From the NCBI RefSeq assembly GCF_002077695.1, contig NZ_MWUE01000025.1, positions 62,001 to 126,000 of the forward strand: a stretch of DNA of 64,000 bases, written 5' to 3'. Of the stretch, positions 57,428-64,000 are shown piece by piece. The stretch comes from Pantoea latae (lineage in GTDB: Bacteria > Pseudomonadota > Gammaproteobacteria > Enterobacterales > Enterobacteriaceae). The translations under genes and the position numbers were made by a program. Every line of letters starts with the position of its first letter. Positions within the stretch are counted from its first letter, which is position 1. The notes beneath the pieces are model-generated. The model was given only the letters and a program-made list of their open reading frames with translations. It did no database searches and had not been told where the DNA came from.

Positions 57428-57450
57428 CTAAAATTGGTATGATAACTTTG
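57428..57450. promoter_or_regulatory. ExuR/UxuR-like operator near uxaC
   Basis: AAATTGGTATGATAACTTTG; its left half matches the published-type palindrome AAATTGGTATACCAATTT exactly. Confidence 0.6.
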
Positions 57451-57484
57451 AGCGCATTAAGTCTCTATCCAAGAGGAAGCACGT

Positions 57485-58900
57485 ATGTCGCGTTTTATGA
57501 CCGAGGATTTTTTGCTGGATACTGAATTTGCCCGTCGCCTTTATCACGACTATGCGAAGGATCAGCCGATTTTCGACTATCACTGCCATCTTCCCCCGCA
57601 GCAGATTGCCGAAAATTACCGCTTTACCAACCTCTATGATATCTGGCTGAAGGGCGATCACTATAAGTGGCGCGCCATGCGCGCCAACGGCGTGCCGGAA
57701 GCCTTCTGCACCGGCGACGCCAGCGACCGCGAAAAATTCGACGCCTGGGCGCGCACCGTGCCGCACACCATCGGCAACCCGCTCTACCACTGGACCCACC
57801 TTGAGCTGCGCCGTCCTTTCGGCATTACCGACATCCTGCTTTCAGAAAAAACCGCCGACAGCATCTGGGATCGCTGCAACGATCTGCTGGCGCAGGATGC
57901 GTTTACCGCGCGCGGCATTATGCAGCAGATGAACGTGAAGATGGTCGGCACCACCGACGACCCGCTGGACGATCTGCAGCACCACCGCGTGCTGGCGCAG
58001 GACGGCAGCTTCAGCGTCAAAGTGCTGCCGAGCTGGCGGCCAGACAAAGCCTTTAATATCGAAGCGGAAAGCTTCCTGCCATGGATCGAAAAGCTGGAGT
58101 CGCTGACCGATATCAGCGTGCGCCGCTTCGACGATCTGCGCAGCGCCCTGAGCAAGCGTCTCGACTACTTCGCCGATCACGGCTGCAAGGTGTCGGACCA
58201 CGCGCTCGACGTGGTGCTCTACGCCGACGCGGACGACGCGACGCTGGATGCCATCCTGGCCGCGCGCCGTGCCGGCAACGCGCCGGACGCGCAGGCGATC
58301 GCGCAGTTCAAAACCGCCGTGCTGGTCTGGCTGGGCGGCGAATATGCCCGTCGCGGCTGGGTGCAGCAGTACCACATCGGCGCGCTGCGCAACACTAACC
58401 GTCGCCAGTTCGAGCTGCTGGGGCCGGACGTCGGCTTCGACTCCATTAACGATCAGCCGCTGGCGGAACCGCTGGCGAAGCTGCTGGGCGCGCAGAATCT
58501 GCACAACGCCCTGCCGAAAACCATCCTCTACTGCCTGAACCCGCGCGACAACGAAGTGCTGGCGACCATGGCGGGCAATTTCCAGGGCGAAGGCGAGGCG
58601 GGCAAAATGCAGTTCGGCTCCGCATGGTGGTTCAACGATCAGCTCGACGGCATGCAGCGTCAGATGACGCAGCTGGCGCAGATTGGCCTGCTCAGCCGCT
58701 TTGTCGGCATGCTGACCGACAGCCGCAGCTTCCTCTCCTATACGCGCCACGAATATTTCCGTCGTCTGCTGTGCCAGATGATCGGCCGCTGGGTAGAAAA
58801 CGGCGAAGCGCCGGGCGACGAAGCGCTGCTGGGACAGATGGTGCAAAACATCTGCTTCAACAACGCGCGCGACTACTTCGGCATCGAGCTGGGAGCCTGA
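57485..58900 (+). CDS. uxaC: UxaC, uronate isomerase
   Basis: A 471-residue amidohydrolase-superfamily isomerase ([42 protein letters not shown] with the HCH metal motif; [36 protein letters not shown]). It converts D-galacturonate to tagaturonate and D-glucuronate to fructuronate. It is the first gene of uxaC-uxaB-uxaA, 2 bp before uxaB. Confidence 0.97.
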   Translation: MSRFMTEDFLLDTEFARRLYHDYAKDQPIFDYHCHLPPQQIAENYRFTNLYDIWLKGDHYKWRAMRANGVPEAFCTGDASDREKFDAWARTVPHTIGNPLYHWTHLELRRPFGITDILLSEKTADSIWDRCNDLLAQDAFTARGIMQQMNVKMVGTTDDPLDDLQHHRVLAQDGSFSVKVLPSWRPDKAFNIEAESFLPWIEKLESLTDISVRRFDDLRSALSKRLDYFADHGCKVSDHALDVVLYADADDATLDAILAARRAGNAPDAQAIAQFKTAVLVWLGGEYARRGWVQQYHIGALRNTNRRQFELLGPDVGFDSINDQPLAEPLAKLLGAQNLHNALPKTILYCLNPRDNEVLATMAGNFQGEGEAGKMQFGSAWWFNDQLDGMQRQMTQLAQIGLLSRFVGMLTDSRSFLSYTRHEYFRRLLCQMIGRWVENGEAPGDEALLGQMVQNICFNNARDYFGIELGA

Positions 58901-58902
58901 TC

Positions 58903-60351
58903 ATGCAGCGGCTAAACCGTCACGATTTCCCCGGCGCGATCTACAGCGAGCGCGTGATCCAGTTCGGCGAAGGCAACTTTTTGCGCGCCTTTATCGACTG
59001 GCAGCTCGACTGGCTGAACCAGCACCAGGGCACCGACGCGGGCATCGTGGTGGTGCGGCCGCGCAACCGCGCCGTCAGCGACAGCCTGAACCAGCAGGAC
59101 GGGCTCTATACCACGCTGATCCGCGGGCTGAACGAGCAGGGCGAGCGCGTCAGCGAAACGCGCTTGATCCGCAGTCTGAACCGCGAGATCCAGCCCTATA
59201 CCCAGCATGACGACTTTCTGGCGCTGGCGCGCGCGCCGCAAATGCGCTTCGTTTTCTCTAACACCACCGAAGCGGGCATCGCCTTCGCGGAAGACGACCA
59301 GCTGGCGGATGCGCCCGCATCCAGCTTTCCCGGCAAGCTGACGCAGCTGCTGTGGGCGCGCTTCGAGCACTTCAGCGGCGGCGCCGACAAAGGCTGGCTG
59401 ATTGTGCCCTGCGAGCTGATCGACCATAACGGCGACGCCCTGCGCGAGCTGGTGCTGCGCTATGCGCGCCACTGGCAGCTGCCGGAACGCTTCGCCGCCT
59501 GGGTGACGCAGCACTGCGTGTTCTACAACACGCTGGTGGACCGCATCGTGACCGGCTTTCCGCAGGAGAGCGAGGCGCTCGCCGCCCAGCTCGGTTATGA
59601 GGATCATTTTCTGGTGGCGGGCGAGGTCTACTACCAGTTTATTCTGCAGGGGCCGCGCGCGCTGTTCGACGAGCTGAAGCTCGACGCGCTGGCGCCGCAG
59701 GTGCGTCAGGTCGAAGATATCGCGCCGTGGAAGGCGCAGAAGGTGGCGATCCTCAATGGTGCGCACACCGCGATGGTGCCGGTGGCGTTTCAGGCGGGCC
59801 TGGAGAGCGTCGGCGACGCGATGGCGGATCCCGCCATTGCTGGCTTCGTCGATCGCCTGCTGCGCGAGGAGATCATCCCGACGCTGGATCTGCCGCGCAG
59901 CGAGCTGCACGCCTTCGCCGATGCGGTCGAGCGACGCTTCCGCAATCCTTTTATCCGCCATGCGCTGCTCGCTATCGCGCTCAACGGCATGACCAAGTTC
60001 CGCACGCGTCTGCTGACGCCGCTGCTGGCGTCGCACGCGCAGCGCGGCGTCTGGCCGCCGCGCCTGACCTTCGCGCTCGCGGCGCTGATCGCCTTCTATC
60101 GCGGCGCGTCGGCGGAAAAAAGCTGGCCGCTGCAGGATGACGCGCACTGGCTGGCGCGCTTTGAAAAAAACTGGCACGCCCTTAATAACGACCAGATCTC
60201 CCCGGAACAGCTGGTGCGCGAGGTGTTAAGCGACGCGCAGCACTGGGGAGAAGATTTGACCCGGCAGCCGCAGCTGGTGGCCGAGGTCAGCCGACACCTG
60301 CAAAATATCATCGCCCACGGCATGCGTGAGGCGTTGAGCACACTGGGATAA
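58903..60351 (+). CDS. uxaB: UxaB, tagaturonate reductase (altronate oxidoreductase)
   Basis: A 482-residue NAD-dependent polyol/mannitol-type dehydrogenase. It has the nucleotide loop [22 protein letters not shown], and [16 protein letters not shown] with the catalytic Lys/Asn/His region. It reduces tagaturonate to altronate. The ATG at 58903 has GGGAG upstream. In E. coli K-12 uxaB is elsewhere on the chromosome; here it lies between uxaC and uxaA, so the full galacturonate branch is one operon. Confidence 0.96.
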   Translation: MQRLNRHDFPGAIYSERVIQFGEGNFLRAFIDWQLDWLNQHQGTDAGIVVVRPRNRAVSDSLNQQDGLYTTLIRGLNEQGERVSETRLIRSLNREIQPYTQHDDFLALARAPQMRFVFSNTTEAGIAFAEDDQLADAPASSFPGKLTQLLWARFEHFSGGADKGWLIVPCELIDHNGDALRELVLRYARHWQLPERFAAWVTQHCVFYNTLVDRIVTGFPQESEALAAQLGYEDHFLVAGEVYYQFILQGPRALFDELKLDALAPQVRQVEDIAPWKAQKVAILNGAHTAMVPVAFQAGLESVGDAMADPAIAGFVDRLLREEIIPTLDLPRSELHAFADAVERRFRNPFIRHALLAIALNGMTKFRTRLLTPLLASHAQRGVWPPRLTFALAALIAFYRGASAEKSWPLQDDAHWLARFEKNWHALNNDQISPEQLVREVLSDAQHWGEDLTRQPQLVAEVSRHLQNIIAHGMREALSTLG

Positions 60352-60355
60352 AGCT

Positions 60356-61846
60356 ATGCAAGACGCGATTAAGATTCACTCTCAGGACAACGTCGCCGTG
60401 GCGCTGCGCGACTTAGAAGCAGGGCAGACCATCGATCTGCAGCAGACATCGGTGCAGCTGCAGCAGGCGGTGACACGCGGCCATAAGTTCGCGCTGCGGC
60501 CCATCGCCGAGGGCGAGCTGGTGATCAAGTATGGGCTGCCGATCGCCCACGCCACGCAGCCGATCGCGGCCGGCGAGGTGATCCACTCCAGCAACGCGCG
60601 CACTAACCTGAGCGATCTGGATGAGTACGACTATCAGCCGGAGTTTGTTGAGGTGCCGCCGCAGCCGGGCGATCGCGAGGTGCAGATTTATCGCCGCGCC
60701 AACGGCGACGTCGGCATCCGCAACGAGCTGTGGATCCTGCCGACCGTGGGCTGCGTGAACGGCATCGCGCGTCAGATCCTGCAGCGTTTCCTCAAAGAGA
60801 CCGACAACGCGGCGGGCACCGACGGCGCCTTTCTCTTTAGCCACACCTTCGGCTGCTCGCAGCTGGGCCAGGATCATGAGAACACGCGCACCATGCTGCA
60901 AAATATGGTGCGTCACCCCAACGCCGGCGCGGTGCTGGTGATCGGCCTTGGCTGCGAGAACAATCAGGTCGACGCCTTCCGCGAGACGCTGGGCCTGCCG
61001 GAGAGCGACCGCATTCAGTTTATGGTGTGCCAGCAGCACGACGATGAAGTAGAGGCGGGGCTGGAGCGTCTGCGCGCGCTGTATGAGGTGATGCGTCACG
61101 ACAGGCGCCAGCCGGGCAGGCTGAGCGAGCTGAAGTTTGGTCTGGAGTGCGGCGGCTCCGACGGTTTCTCCGGCATTACCGCCAACCCGCTGCTGGGACG
61201 CTTCTCCGATCAGATGATCGCCAACGGCGGCACCACGGTGCTGACCGAGGTGCCGGAGATGTTCGGCGCGGAGCGCATCCTGATGAGCCGCTGCCGCGAC
61301 GAATCGACGTTCGACAAAACCGTGGCGATGATTAACGATTTCAAACGCTACTTTATCGACCATCAGCAGCCGATTTACGAGAACCCGTCGCCGGGTAATA
61401 AAGCGGGCGGCATTACCACGCTGGAGGAGAAGTCACTGGGCTGCACGCAGAAAGCGGGCTCCAGCCAGGTGGTGGACGTGCTGAAGTATGGCGAGCGGCT
61501 GAAAACGCCGGGTCTGAATCTGCTGAGCGCGCCGGGCAACGACGCGGTCGCCACCAGCGCGCTGGCGGGCGCGGGCTGTCATATGGTGCTGTTCAGCACC
61601 GGGCGCGGCACGCCTTACGGCGGCTTTGTGCCGACGGTGAAGCTGGCGACCAACTCGCCGCTGGCGGAGAAGAAGCCGCACTGGATCGACTTTAACGCCG
61701 GTCGTCTGCTGGAAGGGATGAGCATGGAGGCGCTGCTGGCGGATTTTGTCGACACCATCGTGGCAATTGCCAGCGGCGAGCTGACCAATAACGAGAAGAA
61801 CGATTTTCGCGAGCTGGCGATTTTTAAAAGCGGCGTGACGTTATAG
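60356..61846 (+). CDS. uxaA: UxaA, altronate dehydratase
   Basis: A 496-residue SAF-domain dehydratase. An N-terminal SAF domain (about 8-95; AIKIHSQDNVAVALRDLEAGQTI) is followed by the catalytic domain with HTFGCSQLGQDHENTRTML, LGCENNQVDAF, ECGGSDGFSGITANP and AGCHMVLFSTGRGTPYGG. Altronate is dehydrated to 2-keto-3-deoxygluconate in an iron- or manganese-dependent reaction. It starts 4 bp after uxaB and ends the operon. Confidence 0.97.
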   Translation: MQDAIKIHSQDNVAVALRDLEAGQTIDLQQTSVQLQQAVTRGHKFALRPIAEGELVIKYGLPIAHATQPIAAGEVIHSSNARTNLSDLDEYDYQPEFVEVPPQPGDREVQIYRRANGDVGIRNELWILPTVGCVNGIARQILQRFLKETDNAAGTDGAFLFSHTFGCSQLGQDHENTRTMLQNMVRHPNAGAVLVIGLGCENNQVDAFRETLGLPESDRIQFMVCQQHDDEVEAGLERLRALYEVMRHDRRQPGRLSELKFGLECGGSDGFSGITANPLLGRFSDQMIANGGTTVLTEVPEMFGAERILMSRCRDESTFDKTVAMINDFKRYFIDHQQPIYENPSPGNKAGGITTLEEKSLGCTQKAGSSQVVDVLKYGERLKTPGLNLLSAPGNDAVATSALAGAGCHMVLFSTGRGTPYGGFVPTVKLATNSPLAEKKPHWIDFNAGRLLEGMSMEALLADFVDTIVAIASGELTNNEKNDFRELAIFKSGVTL

Positions 61847-61861
61847 TTTGTCGGGCATAAA

Positions 61862-61885
61862 AATGGCGACCTGAAGGTCGCCATT
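61862..61885 (+). terminator. Intrinsic terminator after uxaA
   Basis: AAAAATGGCGACC-TGAA-GGTCGCCATTG; strong stem, short T-run. Confidence 0.75.
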
Positions 61886-61910
61886 GCTGTCTGTTAGTCT
61901 TGAGCCCTTC

Positions 61911-62015
61911 GCGGGTGGCAGGGTCCGATCGCAAAGTCGCTTAACGCATCCCTGCTCGCTCGGCCCGCGCCTTCCCTGGCGCGGGACGCTTTGCTCTTCG
62001 GACCCTGCCACCCGC
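61911..62015 (+). repeat. Dispersed palindromic element, short copy B (105 bp)
   Basis: The outer arms GCGGGTGGCAGGGTCCG / CGGACCCTGCCACCCGC pair perfectly over 17 bp. The core (GATCGCAAAG, the GCCCGCGCC/GGCGCGGG hairpin, ACGCTTTGCTCTTCGG) is nearly identical to copy A at 38214. It lies between the convergent uxaA and sstT. Confidence 0.9.
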
Positions 62016-62043
62016 TCTTTAGGCTACTGAGCTATCTGAACGA

Positions 62044-63276
62044 TCAAGCCCGGCTGGTTTCGCGCTCGGCTTCCGCCTGACACACCGCCGCGGTAAACAG
62101 AATATCGGTCGAGGAGTTCAGCGCGGTTTCGGCAGAGTCCTGCAGCACGCCGATAATAAAACCGACCGCCACCACCTGCATCGCCAGATCGTTGGGAATG
62201 CCGAACATATTGCAGGCAACCGGGATCAGCAGCAGCGAACCGCCCGCCACGCCGGATGCGCCGCAGGCGCACAGCGAGGCCACCAGGCTCAGCAGAATCG
62301 CCGTCGGCACGTCGACGCTAATCCCCAGCGTATGCACCGCCGCCAGCGTCAGCACGGTAATGGTAATAGAAGCGCCCGCCATGCTGATGGTCGCGCCCAG
62401 CGGAATCGACACCGAATAGGTATCCTCATCCAGGTTCAGGCGTTTCGCCAGAGCCATATTCACCGGAATATTGGCCGCCGAGCTGCGGGTAAAGAAGGCG
62501 GTCACGCCGCTCTCGCGCAGGCAGGTAAACACCAGCGGGTAGGGGTTGCGACGGATCTTGCTGTAAACCAGCAGCGGGTTCACCACCAGCGCCATCAGCG
62601 CCATGCAGCCCAGCAGCAGCGCCAGCAGATGGGCGTACTGCCACAGCGCGCCAAAGCCGGTCGACGCCAGAATTGATGCCACCAGGCCGAAAATGCCGAT
62701 CGGCGCGCAGCGGATCACGCAGCGCACCAGCCAGGTCACGGCGTTCGAGGCGTCATTGAGCAGGTCGCGCGTGCTCTGCGCGCTATGGCGGAACGCCAGG
62801 CCGAGGCCAATCGCCCATACCAGAATGCCGATGTAATTCGCCTGCATCAGCGCGGTGATCGGGTTCGCCACCATGCTCATCAGCAGGCCGCGCAACACCT
62901 CGGTAATGCCCGACGGCGGCGTAATTTCCGTTGTGCCGACTGCCAGCGTCAGCGTCTGCGGCAGCAGATGGCTAAACACCACCGCGACCACCGCCGCGAA
63001 AAAGGTGCTCAACAAATAGAGCGCGATAATGGGTTTGATATTGCTCTTCTGCCCCTGCTGATGGTTAGCGATCGAGGCGATCACCAGCACCAGCACCAGC
63101 AGCGGCGCAACAGCCTTCAGCGCGCTGACGAAAAGCTCGCCCAGCAGGCCGACGGCCAGCGCGGCATCCTTTGAGACCCAGGCCAGCGCCACGCCGGCCA
63201 CCAGCCCTATCATGATTTGTTTCACCAGGCTTCCTGCGAGTAGCGCGCCCAGACGACCGGAAAATGAGTTCTGCAT
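62044..63276 (-). CDS. sstT: SstT, Na+/serine-threonine symporter
   Basis: A 410-residue DAACS-family transporter, close to E. coli SstT. Two re-entrant hairpin regions include [21 protein letters not shown] (HP1) and [25 protein letters not shown] (HP2). There are about eight TMs. It imports serine and threonine with sodium. It lies between the ux and alx genes as in E. coli. No separate T-rich terminator is seen after it, and the palindromic element lies about 30 bp past its stop. Confidence 0.96.
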   Translation of the reverse strand: MQNSFSGRLGALLAGSLVKQIMIGLVAGVALAWVSKDAALAVGLLGELFVSALKAVAPLLVLVLVIASIANHQQGQKSNIKPIIALYLLSTFFAAVVAVVFSHLLPQTLTLAVGTTEITPPSGITEVLRGLLMSMVANPITALMQANYIGILVWAIGLGLAFRHSAQSTRDLLNDASNAVTWLVRCVIRCAPIGIFGLVASILASTGFGALWQYAHLLALLLGCMALMALVVNPLLVYSKIRRNPYPLVFTCLRESGVTAFFTRSSAANIPVNMALAKRLNLDEDTYSVSIPLGATISMAGASITITVLTLAAVHTLGISVDVPTAILLSLVASLCACGASGVAGGSLLLIPVACNMFGIPNDLAMQVVAVGFIIGVLQDSAETALNSSTDILFTAAVCQAEAERETSRA

Positions 63277-63511
63277 AATTGTTCTTTACGTTGTAGCGGG
63301 ATGTGGCTTCAGAGGGCGTCGATTAACGCGCCTGAAGCGGTTTGCCCGGCGGAGTATAAGGAAAAGATCGGACGAAGAAAGAGATAATTCTGTCGGTGCG
63401 AGGCGGATCGGATTTCTATTATGCTGGATGAAGAAGATGTGACAGAGGGATGAAATGTCGCATTGGTGACTGGCAAAATAAAACAGGGGCATTACCTGCC
63501 CCTGTAGCGGA

Positions 63512-64000
63512 TTATTGCGAGATCTTTTTCTGGTCGCTTTTGCGATTCACCCAGGCGTTGATCAACAGCGTCGACCCCAGGATCGCGCCCACCACGCCCA
63601 GAGAGAAGGAGACCGGGATATGGTAAAACTCGACGATCAACATCTTCACGCCGATAAACACCAGCACCACCGCCAGACCATATTTGAGCATCGAGAAGCG
63701 CTCGGCGACGTTAGCCAGCAGAAAGTACATCGCGCGCAGGCCGAGGATGGCGAACAGGTTAGAGGTCAGCACGATAAAGGGATCGGTGGTCACGGCGAAA
63801 ATCGCCGGAATGCTGTCGACCGCAAAGATGACGTCGCTCAGCTCGACCATAATCAGCACCAGCAGCAGCGGCGTGGCAAACAGCACGCCGTTCTTGCGGG
63901 TGAAAAACTTCTCGCCCTCCAGCGCGTCAGTCATACGCAGGTGTTTGCGCAGCCAGCGCACCACTGGCTTATCGCCCACCGCGTTTTCGTCATCCTCTTT
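63512..64000 (-). CDS. alx: Alx, TerC-family membrane protein (3' part)
   Basis: The C-terminal part, about 162 residues, of a TerC-family protein that runs off the window edge (full length about 320). TM segments include [33 protein letters not shown], with the conserved acidic [11 protein letters not shown] metal motif, and [20 protein letters not shown]. coli Alx is induced at high pH and by manganese through a PRE-element (yybP-ykoY) riboswitch and exports Mn2+. That riboswitch would be beyond the window. Confidence 0.93.
   Translation of the reverse strand, partial: KEDDENAVGDKPVVRWLRKHLRMTDALEGEKFFTRKNGVLFATPLLLVLIMVELSDVIFAVDSIPAIFAVTTDPFIVLTSNLFAILGLRAMYFLLANVAERFSMLKYGLAVVLVFIGVKMLIVEFYHIPVSFSLGVVGAILGSTLLINAWVNRKSDQKKISQ

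Larger units (their letters stand above)
57110..57484. promoter_or_regulatory. Divergent exuT/uxaC control region
   Basis: 375 bp without a gene, holding two ExuR-like operators and two CRP-like sites. The operator nearer exuT (57249-57270) contains TTGTTATACAACTTTAAA and the one nearer uxaC (57428-57450) contains AAATTGGTATGATAACTTTG. Confidence 0.65.

Overview
The window is chromosomal DNA of a GC-rich enterobacterium. Gene content and order match Enterobacterales throughout, and the proteins are close to, but clearly distinct from, their E. coli versions. A Pantoea/Mixta/Erwinia-type (Erwiniaceae) host is my best guess; the genus cannot be settled from sequence reading alone. No tRNA, 16S/23S rRNA or CRISPR array was seen. 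RNase P RNA (rnpB) is present.

Layout. (1) 1-28.6 kb follows the E. coli 95-minute block: aidB (3' end), bsmA, a chemoreceptor, yjfP, a small exported protein, rpsF-priB-rpsR-rplI, ytfB, fklB, cpdB, cysQ, ytfJ, ytfK, ytfL/paeA, tamA-tamB-ytfP, ppa, a YeaL-like membrane protein, a second chemoreceptor, fbp, mpl, a KdgM-type porin, darP/yjgA, pmbA/tldE and cybC. The msrA gene that sits beside ytfL in E. coli is absent. (2) 28.9-36.4 kb is an eight-gene operon plus a PRD/PTS-domain regulator. It encodes a small PRD protein, an SFCGS-motif protein, DUF4312, two membrane proteins (DUF4311, DUF4310), an amidohydrolase, a DgaE-like ammonia-lyase and a DgaF-like KDGP aldolase. It looks like a complete uptake and breakdown route for an N-acylated amino-sugar acid through an uncharacterised transporter. 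It lies exactly where two blocks of E. coli synteny meet. (3) 36.4-43.3 kb carries yhaJ, yhaK, dolP, diaA, yraN, lpoA, rsmI and rnpB. (4) 43.3-48.2 kb is an AT-richer island bounded by a 71-bp direct repeat of the rnpB 3' end and terminator. It holds a PAAR protein, a PAAR-fused effector with a glycine-zipper membrane tail, three related two-TM putative immunity genes, two orphan toxin tails and an IS3 remnant. (5) 48.2-54.6 kb holds ydcR, ylaC, yqjG, yqjF, yqjK-E-D-C, mzrA and yqjA. (6) 54.9-61.8 kb is the hexuronate module exuR, exuT, uxaC-uxaB-uxaA. (7) 62-64 kb has sstT and the 3' part of alx.

Most notable: the rnpB island with tandem toxin-tail/immunity cassettes, and a dispersed palindromic element in three copies (19.26, 38.21 and 61.91 kb). 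Each copy lies between convergent genes. The two short copies share an almost identical core while their outer arms have changed in a compensatory way, which indicates a selected fold. The hexuronate genes work with each other (ExuT import; UxaC, UxaB, UxaA to KDG) and three similar operator-like sites lie upstream of exuR, exuT and uxaC.
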